Assembly: GCA_040507225.1 (NCBI GenBank)
Contig: JBEVVG010000003.1
Coordinates: forward strand, 286,543 to 350,542
DNA length: 64,000 nt
Direction: 5' to 3'
From: Thiodiazotropha sp040507225
GTDB taxonomy: Bacteria; Pseudomonadota; Gammaproteobacteria; Chromatiales; Chromatiaceae
Part shown: positions 46,446 to 59,034 of the stretch, piece after piece
How positions within the stretch are numbered: the first letter of the stretch is position 1
Layout: every line of letters begins with the position of its first letter
Made by a program: the position numbers and the translations under genes
Notes under the pieces: model-generated
Databases searched by the model: none
What the model was told of the DNA's origin: nothing
The model's input: only the letters and a program-made list of their open reading frames with translations

Positions 46446-47477
46446 ATGCGTCTCGGAGCATTGGCTGAAACGCTGGGGGTGGAGCTCCACGGCGATCCGG
46501 ACATCCGTGTCGATGGGGTGGGGACCCTGCAGGGGGCCCGGCCCGGTCAGCTGAGTTTCCTCAGCAATACCAAGTACAGCCGCTATCTGGGCAGCACCCA
46601 GGCAAGTGCCGTCATCCTTTCAAAGGATACCGCCGAGGACTGCCCGGCGGCCTTGCTGTTGTCCGAAAATCCCTACCTGAGCTATGCCCGCGCCGCAGCC
46701 TTGCTGTCCCCGGCGCCGGTCATCGAGCCGGGAGTTCACCCCTCGGCGGTGATTGCGGAGAGTGCGCGGATCGATCCAAGCGCCAGTATCGGCGCCTGCA
46801 GCGTTATCGGCGAGCGGGTCAGCCTCGCGGCCGGCGTGGTGATCGGGCCTGGCTGCGTGGTCGAGGCGGATTGCGAGATCGGCGAGGCGAGCCGCCTGGT
46901 GGCCCGGGTCACCCTGTGCCACGCCACCCGGATCGGGCAACGCTGCCTGATTCATCCGGGTGCGGTCCTCGGCGCGGATGGCTTCGGTCTGGCCAATGAC
47001 CAGGGACGATGGGTCAAGGTACCCCAACTGGGCCGGGTCTGGTTGGGTGATGACGTGGAGATCGGCGCCAACACCACGGTGGACCGGGGCGCCCTGGAGG
47101 ACACCATCCTCCACGACGGGGTGAAGCTCGACAACCTGATCATGATCGCGCACAACGTCGAGGTGGGCGAGAACACCGCCATGGCCGGTTGCACCGGGAT
47201 TGCCGGATCGACAAAAATCGGCCGAAATTGCACTCTGGGCGGACAAGTTGGTCTGGCGGGGCATTTGACGATCGGTGATAATGTGCACTTCTCTGGGGCA
47301 ACCCTGGTAACCCGTTCGTTTCCAGATCCCGGATATTACAGCGGCAATCTGCCGGCGATGGAAAACGGGGCGTGGCGCAGGCTGATCGCGCGCCTGCGGC
47401 ATCTCGACGAGATGGCCAAAGACCTGAAACTGATTAAGAAAACAATGAAAACGCCGAGTGGGGAGTCGCATCAATGA
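46446..47477 (+). CDS. lpxD: UDP-3-O-acylglucosamine N-acyltransferase LpxD
   Basis: LpxD adds the second hydroxyacyl chain in lipid A synthesis, from acyl-ACP. The N-terminal uridine-binding domain (LGALAETLGVELHGD, then GQLSFLSNTKY) precedes a left-handed beta helix of hexapeptide repeats at about 100-300. The catalytic His lies in MIAHNVEVGENTAMAGCTGIAGS. The 343 residues match E. coli (341). Start ATG 46446 is six bases after an in-frame TTG. It lies 20 bases after skp. The 3' end overlaps the region upstream of fabZ by little or nothing. Confidence 0.96.
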   Translation: MRLGALAETLGVELHGDPDIRVDGVGTLQGARPGQLSFLSNTKYSRYLGSTQASAVILSKDTAEDCPAALLLSENPYLSYARAAALLSPAPVIEPGVHPSAVIAESARIDPSASIGACSVIGERVSLAAGVVIGPGCVVEADCEIGEASRLVARVTLCHATRIGQRCLIHPGAVLGADGFGLANDQGRWVKVPQLGRVWLGDDVEIGANTTVDRGALEDTILHDGVKLDNLIMIAHNVEVGENTAMAGCTGIAGSTKIGRNCTLGGQVGLAGHLTIGDNVHFSGATLVTRSFPDPGYYSGNLPAMENGAWRRLIARLRHLDEMAKDLKLIKKTMKTPSGESHQ

Positions 47478-47502
47478 GATACTTGGATCACGGGAGGCGG
47501 GC

Positions 47503-47952
47503 TTGATCGCGATGGATATCAACAGGGTGCTGCGCCTGCTGCCGCACCGTTACCCTTTTCTGCTCATCGACCGTGTGCTGGAGTTCGAGAAACATAAGAG
47601 TCTCACCGCTCTGAAGAACGTCACCTACAACGAGCCCTTTTTCAATGGTCATTTCCCGGTCCAGCCGGTGATGCCAGGGGTGCTGATCATCGAGGCGATG
47701 GCCCAGGCTACCGGCCTGTTGGCGATGGAATCGAATCCGGAGACCGTCAACGAAACGACCATCTACCTGTTCGCGGGTATCGACAAGGCCCGTTTCAAGC
47801 AGCAGGTCGAACCGGGTGATCAACTGATCATCGAGGTGCTGCAGAACAAACTCAAACGCGGTATCGGCTTCTTCACCTGTACCGCAATGGTTGACGGCAA
47901 GACCGTGGCCACTGCCGAGATCATGTGTACTGCCAGGGAGATAGGCCGCTGA
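47503..47952 (+). CDS. fabZ: 3-hydroxyacyl-ACP dehydratase FabZ
   Basis: FabZ dehydrates 3-hydroxyacyl-ACP in fatty-acid elongation and shares its substrate pool with LpxA and LpxD. The hotdog fold has LLPHRYPFLLIDRVLEFE, then HFPVQPVMPGVLIIEAMAQ with the catalytic His and Glu. TTG 47503 is the likely start, since GGGAGG ends five bases before it; ATG 47512 is too far from that site (14 bases). The 149 residues match E. coli (151). Its TGA stop overlaps the probable CTG start of lpxA. Confidence 0.95.
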   Translation: MIAMDINRVLRLLPHRYPFLLIDRVLEFEKHKSLTALKNVTYNEPFFNGHFPVQPVMPGVLIIEAMAQATGLLAMESNPETVNETTIYLFAGIDKARFKQQVEPGDQLIIEVLQNKLKRGIGFFTCTAMVDGKTVATAEIMCTAREIGR

Positions 47953-48719
47953 TCGACTCACGCGCCGTCATCGATCCGGATGCTCAGCTCGCGGAGGATG
48001 TCTCCGTCGGGCCTTTCTCGGTCATCGGTCCCGGTGTGGAAATCGGATCGGGCACGGTGGTCGGACCCCACGTGGTGATCAAGGGTCCCACTCGAATCGG
48101 TCGTGACAACCGGATCTATCAGTTTGCCTCCGTCGGTGAAGATCCCCAGGACAAGAAATACGCCGGTGAGCCGACCCGTCTGGAGATCGGGGATCGCAAC
48201 GTGATCCGTGAGTTCACGACCCTGCACCGGGGTACGGTCCAGGATCAGGGCGTGACCCAGATCGGCAATGACAATCTGCTGATGGCCTATATCCATGTCG
48301 CCCACGATTGCGTGCTGGGCAATCATGTGATCATGGCCAACGCTGCCTCCCTGGGTGGCCATGTGCAGATCCAGGATCATGCGATCCTCGGGGGATTCAG
48401 CAAGGTCCACCAGTTCTGCCGAATCGGCGCCCACAGCTTCTCCGGCATGGGTGCCGCGATCAACATGGATCTGCCGCCCTATGTCATGGTGGCGGGCCAA
48501 CCGACCAAGCCCCACGGCATCAACCGCGAGGGTCTCAGCCGCCGGGGGTTCAGCAAGGACGCGATCCAGCAGATCAAGCGCGCCTACAAGGTGCTCTATC
48601 ATTCCGGGCAGCGACTCGAGGAGGCCCGCGAAGTCATTGGCTCAATGTGCCGGGAGACACCCGAGCTGCAGTTGATGCACGATTTTCTGGCCCACAGCGG
48701 GCGGGGCATTCTGCGCTGA
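47949..48719 (+). CDS. lpxA: UDP-N-acetylglucosamine acyltransferase LpxA
   Basis: LpxA catalyses the first step of lipid A synthesis. The protein is a left-handed beta helix of hexapeptide repeats; HVAHDCVLGNHVIMANAASLGGHV-type repeats carry the catalytic His, and the helical C-terminus starts at about residue 185. The start is probably CTG 47949: AGGGAG lies eight bases upstream, the codon overlaps the fabZ stop as CTGA, and the next residues (IDSRAVIDP) line up with the E. coli N-terminus (MIDKSAFVHP). GTG 47925 is the only conventional alternative. The CTG start gives 256 aa; E. coli has 262. Confidence 0.94.
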   Translation: MIDSRAVIDPDAQLAEDVSVGPFSVIGPGVEIGSGTVVGPHVVIKGPTRIGRDNRIYQFASVGEDPQDKKYAGEPTRLEIGDRNVIREFTTLHRGTVQDQGVTQIGNDNLLMAYIHVAHDCVLGNHVIMANAASLGGHVQIQDHAILGGFSKVHQFCRIGAHSFSGMGAAINMDLPPYVMVAGQPTKPHGINREGLSRRGFSKDAIQQIKRAYKVLYHSGQRLEEAREVIGSMCRETPELQLMHDFLAHSGRGILR

Positions 48720-48888
48720 CACCCAACATGCATTGCCCCTGGGTATCCCTCCGCTCCGTGTGCCATCCTCGACCCACCGCAAGCTTCAGGACACTTCGTT
48801 CCCAGTACGTGCAAATGTCCGCCAGGGTTGCATGTTTAGTGCATGCCGATGACACCGGGGCCTGGCCCATGGCATTCCGGAGAACCTC

Positions 48889-50037
48889 TTGCGCATCGGC
48901 CTAGTCGTCAACGAAGTCTCCGGCGATCAGTTGGCAGCGGCGCTGATCCAGGCCTTGCGTGAACGGGTGCCGGATGTGCAGTTCGAGGGTATGACCGGTC
49001 CCCTCATGGAAGCGGCCGGCTGCCGCTCCCTGGCGACCATGGATCCGGTAATGGGTTTGTTCGAAGTGCTTGGCCACCTGCCAGGACTGCTCAGGACACG
49101 CCGTCGGTTGTACGAGCATTTTCTGCGTAATCCTCCGGACCTGGTGCTGGGTGTGGATGCGCCGGACTTCAATCTCGCGCTCGAGACGCGTCTCAGGGCC
49201 GCAGGTATCAAAACCGCCCATTTCGTCAGCCCGACGGTCTGGGCCTGGCGCACGGGACGGGTGAAAAAACTGCGTAAGGCGGTTGACCTGATGCTCTGCA
49301 TCTTCGATTTCGAGGTCCCGTTTCTCACCCGGCACCAGGTGCCGGCGGTCTATGTGGGACATCCCATGGCTGACCAGATCCCCCTGGAGTCGCCGGACGC
49401 CCATGCGGTCCGGGAAGACCTGGGTTTGAATCCGCAAGCCCCGGTGGTCGCCCTGTTGCCGGGCAGCCGAATGAGCGAGGTCAGCCGTTTGAGCGGGATT
49501 TTCGCGCAGACCGCGGCCTGGTTGAAACGCCAGCGCCCCGATCTGCAGTTTGTCGCGCCGATGGTCAACAGCGGGATTCGACACTGCTTCGAGCAGCAGT
49601 GGCAGGCGCACAATCCCGGTGATGGGATTGTGCTTCTGGAGGGCCGCGCCCGGGAGGCGATGGCCGCCGCGGACGTGGTGCTTGTGGCATCCGGTACCGC
49701 CACCCTGGAGGCCCTGTTGTTGAAGAAGCCGATGGTGGTCGGTTACCGGCTGGCGCCGCTCACCGCCTGGTTCATTCAGCGTTTCAAGATGATCAAGACA
49801 CCTTACGTGGCGATTGCCAATCTGCTCTCGGAACAGCCTCTGGCCGAGGAACTTCTGCTGGATGAGTGTCGGGTCGACCGGCTGGGTCCGGCGCTGCTGA
49901 GCCTGCTGGATGACGCGCAGAAGCGGGACGCCATTGCGCAGGCCTATGCGGCGGTTCACCGCAGGCTGCGACAGGATGCGGCGAAGCGTGCGGCAGAGGC
50001 GGTTCTGGCATGTATCGAGGCGTCAGAGAAAGCCTGA
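48889..50037 (+). CDS. lpxB: Lipid-A-disaccharide synthase LpxB
   Basis: LpxB joins UDP-diacylglucosamine to lipid X, forming the lipid A disaccharide. It is a GT-B (family 19) enzyme with DLVLGVDAPDFNL, VSPTVWAWRTGR, LLPGSRMSEV and ASGTATLEALLLKKPMVVGY. The usual N-terminal GExSGD reads NEVSGD here. TTG 48889 is the start, with GGAG six bases upstream. The 382 residues match E. coli. A gap of 169 bases after lpxA holds nothing I recognise. Confidence 0.95.
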   Translation: MRIGLVVNEVSGDQLAAALIQALRERVPDVQFEGMTGPLMEAAGCRSLATMDPVMGLFEVLGHLPGLLRTRRRLYEHFLRNPPDLVLGVDAPDFNLALETRLRAAGIKTAHFVSPTVWAWRTGRVKKLRKAVDLMLCIFDFEVPFLTRHQVPAVYVGHPMADQIPLESPDAHAVREDLGLNPQAPVVALLPGSRMSEVSRLSGIFAQTAAWLKRQRPDLQFVAPMVNSGIRHCFEQQWQAHNPGDGIVLLEGRAREAMAAADVVLVASGTATLEALLLKKPMVVGYRLAPLTAWFIQRFKMIKTPYVAIANLLSEQPLAEELLLDECRVDRLGPALLSLLDDAQKRDAIAQAYAAVHRRLRQDAAKRAAEAVLACIEASEKA

Positions 50038-50181
50038 GGTGCGACTGCACAGGCATCGTCAGCGGGGTTTTTCCCGGGTTGTGTCCAACAGGTTAGACAT
50101 CAATCCGGTTTTTTGATTTATTACAGCTTTCCGACAATGGTTTCAGGGTCATTGCCTTCACAGGGAGTCTTTTGACAAGTC

Positions 50182-51768
50182 ATGGCGGTTCTACTCCACG
50201 ATCTGATCTTCGAATCAGCCGACCGCCTGCCCAACCAGACTGCTCTGCAATACAAATCCGACGCCCTCAGCTACCGGCAACTGGCCGAACAGGTGGATCG
50301 CTTTGCCCAGGCCCTGATGGCCATGGGTATCGAACGATCCGGGCGGGTCGCCATCTACCTGCCCAAGCGTCTGGAGAATGTCATCGCCATCTTCGGCACC
50401 CTCGCCGCGGGTGGCGTGTTCGTACCCATCAACCCTTCGCTCAAACCTCACCAGGTCTCGCATATCCTGCTCGACAGCGAGGCCCAGTTGCTGATCACCA
50501 CGCCGGGCAAGCTCAAGTCATTGAGCGGCACCCTGCCGTACTGTGTCGATCTGACCGATCTGGTTCTGGTCGATGATCAGGCCGAGACCGATCCCTCAGG
50601 CTTCTCCCAGCACCTGATGACCTGGGAGGCGTTTCTGTGCCATGAGTACCAGCTCACCACCCACCGCATCATCGAATCGGACCTGGCGGCCCTCATCTAT
50701 ACCTCGGGCAGCACCGGAGAACCCAAAGGGGTGGTGCTCAGTCATCGCAACATGGTTGCCGGGGCCCAGAGCGTGGCCAGCTATCTCAACAACAGCGCTG
50801 CGGACCGGATCCTGGTGGTTCTGCCCCTGAGTTTCGACTACGGCATCAGTCAACTGACCACCAGCTTCCTGGTCGGGGCCACCGCGGTGTTGATCAACTA
50901 CCTGCTGCCCATGGAGGTGTTGAACACCCTGGTGCATGAGCGGATTACCGGTCTGGCCGCGGTTCCGCCGTTGTGGAACCTGCTGGTGCAACTCCCCTGG
51001 CCGGAGGAGATCGCCGGCCAGTTGCGCTACATCACCAGTTCCGGCGGGGTGGTGCCGGTCGAGACCACCGAGTTGCTGCGCCAGGTGTTGCCGGAGACCG
51101 ACATCTACCTGATGTACGGGCTGACGGAAGCCTTCCGCTCGACCTATCTGCCGCCGCAGCAGGTGGCGAGGAGGCCGACCTCGATGGGCATCGCGATACC
51201 CAATGCCGAGATCCTGGTGTTGCGCTCTGACGGGTCCCCCTGCGGGGTGGACGAGCCGGGCGAACTGGTGCACCGGGGACCCCTGGTCGCGCTGGGCTAT
51301 TGGAACGATGAGGTGGCCACGCAGAAGCGCTTCAGAGCCTTTCCCCACAACGTCGAGGGCGTGCCGGCCCGGGAGCTGGCGGTCTGGTCCGGGGATATCG
51401 TGAAACGCGACAGCCAGGGCTATCTCTATTTCATCGGTCGTCATGACGACCTGATCAAAACCTCCGGATTTCGGGTCAGCCCGAACGAGATCGAGGCCAT
51501 CGTGCACGCCTCCGGACTGGTGGAGGAGGTGGTGGCCCTGGGAATCCCGCATGCCACCCTGGGACAGTCGATTGCCCTGATCGTGGTGCCAAAGACCGGC
51601 GAGACGGTTACAGAGGAGCGTCTGATCAATGCCTGCAAGAAACGCCTGGCCACTTACATGACCCCCAGCCTGGTGGAATTCCGCACCGCGATCCCCACCA
51701 ACCCCAACGGCAAACTGGATCGCAAACGACTGGCTCAGGATCTGATGGAGTCCCTGGTCGATGTCTGA
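50182..51768 (+). CDS. AMP-forming acyl-CoA ligase (exosortase-associated type likely)
   Basis: This ANL-superfamily enzyme would activate a carboxylic acid with ATP and pass it to CoA or a carrier protein. The P-loop is IYTSGSTGEPKGVVLSH at about 171-187. MYGLTEAFRSTYLPP is the adenine and substrate motif, GRHDDLIKTSGFRVSP is the hinge, and the catalytic lysine lies in NPNGKLDRK near the end. The LTEAFRSTYLPP wording recalls the acyl-CoA ligase group associated with exosortase A systems, but no other exosortase gene is visible. Its stop overlaps the rnhB start by eight bases. It lies within a gene order that normally runs lpxB-rnhB. Confidence 0.85.
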   Translation: MAVLLHDLIFESADRLPNQTALQYKSDALSYRQLAEQVDRFAQALMAMGIERSGRVAIYLPKRLENVIAIFGTLAAGGVFVPINPSLKPHQVSHILLDSEAQLLITTPGKLKSLSGTLPYCVDLTDLVLVDDQAETDPSGFSQHLMTWEAFLCHEYQLTTHRIIESDLAALIYTSGSTGEPKGVVLSHRNMVAGAQSVASYLNNSAADRILVVLPLSFDYGISQLTTSFLVGATAVLINYLLPMEVLNTLVHERITGLAAVPPLWNLLVQLPWPEEIAGQLRYITSSGGVVPVETTELLRQVLPETDIYLMYGLTEAFRSTYLPPQQVARRPTSMGIAIPNAEILVLRSDGSPCGVDEPGELVHRGPLVALGYWNDEVATQKRFRAFPHNVEGVPARELAVWSGDIVKRDSQGYLYFIGRHDDLIKTSGFRVSPNEIEAIVHASGLVEEVVALGIPHATLGQSIALIVVPKTGETVTEERLINACKKRLATYMTPSLVEFRTAIPTNPNGKLDRKRLAQDLMESLVDV

Positions 51769-52354
51769 TGATCTGAAATCCGCCTGGCTGCTGGTGGCCG
51801 GCGTCGATGAAGTGGGACGTGGGCCCCTGGCCGGTCCGGTGGTGGCCGCCGCGGTGATTCTCCATCCCGAGCGCCCGATACCCGGCCTGGCGGATTCGAA
51901 AAAGCTCAGCGAGAAGCGTCGTGAGGCGCTCGATCCGCAGATCCGCGAACTGTCCCACTGCTGGGCCCTGGGGCGCGCCGAGGTCGAGGAGATCGACCGG
52001 ATCAACATACTCCAGGCCAGCCTGCTGGCCATGCAGCGGGCTGTCGCGGGCCTCTCCGTGCCGCCGCAGCGGGTGCTGGTGGACGGCAATCGTCCGCCCC
52101 GCCTGGATTGCCCGGTGGAGGCGATCGTCGGGGGAGACCGGCTGGTCGAGGCGATCAGCGCGGCCTCGATCATCGCCAAGGTGGCCCGGGACCGGGAGAT
52201 GGTGGCGATGGACGCGCAATATCCCGGTTATGGTCTGGCGAAGCACAAGGGTTATCCCACCAAGGATCACCTGGCCGGTCTGGCGGCCCTGGGGGTTTCG
52301 CCGATACACCGGCGTTCCTTCGGTCCCGTGCGCCGGTTGCTGGAAGAGTCCTGA
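51761..52354 (+). CDS. rnhB: Ribonuclease HII
   Basis: RNase HII removes single ribonucleotides and RNA primers from DNA. The acidic site is clear: GVDEVGRGPLAG near residue 17-28 gives Asp and Glu, DSKKLSEKRR follows, and VLVDGNRPPRLD supplies the further aspartate. The 197 residues match E. coli (198). It overlaps the acyl-CoA ligase gene by eight bases, so the two are co-translated. Confidence 0.97.
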   Translation: MSDDLKSAWLLVAGVDEVGRGPLAGPVVAAAVILHPERPIPGLADSKKLSEKRREALDPQIRELSHCWALGRAEVEEIDRINILQASLLAMQRAVAGLSVPPQRVLVDGNRPPRLDCPVEAIVGGDRLVEAISAASIIAKVARDREMVAMDAQYPGYGLAKHKGYPTKDHLAGLAALGVSPIHRRSFGPVRRLLEES

Positions 52355-52710
52355 ACCTGGGTCGAACGTCGTAGCTGATCTGAGCCTGGGGCAATGGTTC
52401 GCATTCTGCGTAACCCGACGAGTGACGCCGAAAGGGGGTTGGTGAAGCGCAGGACTGGAATCACAGAATCCGTAGGTCGGGTTAGCGCAGCATCGCCCGA
52501 CGGGCTGGAGTAAACCTGTCTTGGCTATGAGTGATAGATAATAAACAACAATAAAAACAATAAGATAAATAATAAATGTGAGTCGTAAGGTTAGAATCGA
52601 TGGTCGTGTTGAAGCAACCCAACCCCACAACCCCGCGTCCATCCCGGACTCAGATTTTGAGTCTGAATCGAGTTAGAATGGAACCATTCAAGGGCATCAC
52701 TGGTTGAGAC
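52355..52710. other. Intergenic region with inverted repeat and AT-rich tract
   Basis: The 356 bases before dnaE contain an inverted repeat with TAACCCGAC at 52411-52419 and GTCGGGTTA at about 52476-52484, and then a strongly AT-rich, A-biased tract at about 52531-52580. The dnaE promoter should be near 52640-52690, but no convincing box pair is seen. GGTTGAGAC-type sequence precedes the ATG. Confidence 0.5.
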
Positions 52711-56280
<3,570 letters not shown>

Positions 56281-56603
56281 CACTTCGAGCGTCGGTGCTG
56301 GGTTCGGCTCGCCGTAGCAATCCACTTTCACGGTATGGGCATTCGCGGGCGGCACTTGCCAAGCGACAGGGTCATCCGCGCACCGCCGGGAGGCCCGTAT
56401 TGAGGGCATGGGCCGCTGTTCGGGGCATGGATTTGCGATTGCTTCGCGTCACCCGGCTGCGGGAGATGCCGGGTATTGATTCAACCCGGGGCCGACCTGT
56501 GGCTAAGTGTCGAATCGAGTTGAGAAATTTACCCTAAGCCCAGCCATAACACGGGTTTTCCTAGAGACTGTCCTATCCCTTTTGATTCCGGTATATTTCG
56601 CCC
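56281..56603. other. Intergenic region dnaE-accA
   Basis: I see no gene in these 323 bases. The frame open on the plus strand at 56139-56537 is a continuation of a dnaE shadow. TATATT at 56592-56597 lies too close to the accA start to be its -10 box unless the message is leaderless. Confidence 0.4.
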
Positions 56604-57563
56604 ATGGATCTGAACTTTCTAGAATTCGAACAACCCATCGCAGAACTCGAGGCGAAAATCGAGGAGCTGCGCCTGGTGGGCAGCGACAACGAGATCAACA
56701 TTCAGGACGAGATTGCGCGCCTGGAGAACAAGTGCCAGAGTCTCACCGAATCGATCTTCTCCAATCTCAAGCCCTGGGACATCTCCCAGCTTTCCCGTCA
56801 CCCCCTGAGACCCTACGTGCTCGACTACATCGACCGGGTCTTCGACGAGTTTCATGAGCTGCACGGCGACCGGGCGTTTGCCGACGATCACGCCATCGTC
56901 GGAGGTGTGGCCCGCCTCGAGGGCCGCCCGGTGATGGTAATCGGCCATCAGAAGGGCCGCGACACCAAAGACAAGCTGCACCGCAACTTCGGTATGCCGC
57001 GCCCGGAGGGTTACCGTAAGGCGCTGCGCCTGATGGAGCTGGCGGAACGCTTCAAGCTGCCCATTCTCACCTTCATCGACACCCCGGGGGCCTATCCCGG
57101 CGTCGGCGCGGAAGAGCGGGGGCAGAGCGAGGCCATCGCGCGTAATCTCAAGGTGATGTCCGGTCTGCGCACCCCCATCATCTGCACCGTGATCGGCGAA
57201 GGGGGCTCTGGTGGCGCCCTGGCGATCGGGGTGGGTGATCGCATCGTCATGCTGCAGTACAGCACCTACTCCGTGATCTCCCCGGAGGGTTGTGCATCGA
57301 TCCTCTGGAAGAGCGCGGAAAAGGCGCCCCTGGCCGCCGAGGCGATGGCCATCACCTCGGACCGACTCAAGGAACTGGGGCTGATCGACGAGATCGTCGC
57401 CGAGCCCCTGGGCGGCGCCCATCGGGACCTGGAGAGCATGGCGAAGAACCTCAAACATTCCCTGGTGGAAGGGCTGGACAACCTCACCAGCATGGCGATC
57501 GACAAACTGCTGGACACCCGCTACCAGCGCCTGATGCAGTACGGTCAGTTCTCCGGGGAATAG
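56604..57563 (+). CDS. accA: Acetyl-CoA carboxylase carboxyltransferase subunit alpha
   Basis: AccA with AccD transfers carboxylate from biotin to acetyl-CoA, forming malonyl-CoA. A coiled N-terminus (FEQPIAELEAKIEELR) precedes the crotonase-like core with IDTPGAYPGVGAEERGQSEAIA, VIGEGGSGGALAIGVGD and YSVISPEGCASILWKS. The 319 residues equal the E. coli length. No strong ribosome binding site precedes the ATG. tilS follows after 16 bases, as in related genomes. Confidence 0.97.
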   Translation: MDLNFLEFEQPIAELEAKIEELRLVGSDNEINIQDEIARLENKCQSLTESIFSNLKPWDISQLSRHPLRPYVLDYIDRVFDEFHELHGDRAFADDHAIVGGVARLEGRPVMVIGHQKGRDTKDKLHRNFGMPRPEGYRKALRLMELAERFKLPILTFIDTPGAYPGVGAEERGQSEAIARNLKVMSGLRTPIICTVIGEGGSGGALAIGVGDRIVMLQYSTYSVISPEGCASILWKSAEKAPLAAEAMAITSDRLKELGLIDEIVAEPLGGAHRDLESMAKNLKHSLVEGLDNLTSMAIDKLLDTRYQRLMQYGQFSGE

Positions 57564-57579
57564 CCCAGCGGATCATCCC

Positions 57580-58974
57580 GTGTGCATCAGCGCGACCCGG
57601 CTCCAGGAGATCCTGGCCCGTTTGCCCCAACCCTCAGGCTGCCTGGTGGCGCTCAGCGGCGGCCTGGATTCCAGCGTTTTGCTGCACCTGATGGCGCAAC
57701 TGCGGCCCGGCCTCGGCTACCCGGTGCGGGCCATGCATATCCATCACGGCCTGCAACCCCAGGCCGACCTGTGGCAGGCGCACTGTGAATCCCTGTGCGC
57801 CGGGCTTGCGATTCACCTCCAAACCCATCATTTGAATCTCGCGCCCCGTCCGGGGGAGAGCCTGGAGGCGCTGGCGCGGGAGGCACGTTACCAGACCCTG
57901 GCCCGCTCGATGAACGACGCAGAACTGCTGTTGACCGCCCAGCACCAGGACGACCAGGCCGAAACCCTGCTGCTGCAAATGATTCGCGGCAGCGGGCCAG
58001 CCGGACTCGCCGGTATGCCTGAACAGACCCGCTTCGGTCCCGGCTGGCTGGCCAGACCGCTGCTCACAATCTCCCGTCGGGCACTGGAAACCTACGCCCG
58101 GGAGCATGGTCTGATCTGGCATGAAGACCCCTCCAACCAGGCGCTGCGTTTCGATCGCAATTTTCTGCGTCACCAGGTGATCCCACTGCTGCGAGAGCGC
58201 TGGCCCGCGGTCAGCGAGACCCTGGCCCGTTCCGCGCGCTACACCGGTGAACTTCTGGAACTGGTCAACGAGGAGGTGGACGAGGATCTGGAGCGAGTGC
58301 GGATTGCCGCCACGGATGTGTTGTCGATCCCGGACCTGCACGGGTTCAACTCTGTAAGACTGCGGCACCTGCTACGGCGCTGGATCGGCGCGAGGGGCGC
58401 GGGCATGCCGAATTCGAAAAAGCTGGCGCGCATCGAACACGAAGCGGTGTTCGGCCGTGCCGACGCCCGTCCGGAGATCCGTTGGGGGCGCTGGTCGGTG
58501 CGACGATTCCGGGACGGCCTCCATCTCCTGGACGAACCCGTGCCTAAGCCCAGTGTCGACGCGCTGGAATGGCCCGGCGAGCGGTCCCTGCAACTGCCCG
58601 ATGGCCTGGGACAGCTGAGCACGGTCAGGGCTGAGTCCGGTGTGAGCGCCGCCCGCTGGCGAAACGCCCGCATCGAAGTGCGTTTCCGGCAGGGTGGGGA
58701 GCGCTGTCAGCCCGAGGGGCGTGGTCACCGGCACTCTCTGAAGAAACTGTTTCAGGAGTGGGGCATTCCTCCCTGGGAGCGCGAGGGATTGCCCCTGATC
58801 TATCTCGACGGGAGCCTGGCGGTGATACCCGGCCGGGTGGTGTGCGAGGGCTTCGCGGCGGCGCCGGGGGAACCCGCACTGCAGGTGGAGTGGACGCGCC
58901 CGCCGTGCAAGGGTACCGAAGCGGCTCCCGCGGAAAGCGTTATCCGGGAGACGGGCGAACCCGGGGATTGTTAA
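57580..58974 (+). CDS. tilS: tRNA(Ile)-lysidine synthase
   Basis: TilS puts lysine on C34 of the AUA-decoding tRNA(Ile), changing both its charging and its codon reading. The PP-loop ATPase motif is SGGLDSS at 26-32. HIHHGLQPQ and TAQHQDDQAETLLLQMIRGSG follow, then the TilS-specific middle and C-terminal domains (FRQGGERCQPEGR, then LKKLFQEWGIPPWER). The start is GTG 57580. The 464 residues compare with 432 in E. coli. Confidence 0.95.
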   Translation: MCISATRLQEILARLPQPSGCLVALSGGLDSSVLLHLMAQLRPGLGYPVRAMHIHHGLQPQADLWQAHCESLCAGLAIHLQTHHLNLAPRPGESLEALAREARYQTLARSMNDAELLLTAQHQDDQAETLLLQMIRGSGPAGLAGMPEQTRFGPGWLARPLLTISRRALETYAREHGLIWHEDPSNQALRFDRNFLRHQVIPLLRERWPAVSETLARSARYTGELLELVNEEVDEDLERVRIAATDVLSIPDLHGFNSVRLRHLLRRWIGARGAGMPNSKKLARIEHEAVFGRADARPEIRWGRWSVRRFRDGLHLLDEPVPKPSVDALEWPGERSLQLPDGLGQLSTVRAESGVSAARWRNARIEVRFRQGGERCQPEGRGHRHSLKKLFQEWGIPPWEREGLPLIYLDGSLAVIPGRVVCEGFAAAPGEPALQVEWTRPPCKGTEAAPAESVIRETGEPGDC

Positions 58975-59034
58975 GGATCATTTTTTACTGGCCGATAGCC
59001 TGGGTATGTCCCGCAACGGCCAGAAACACACCCG

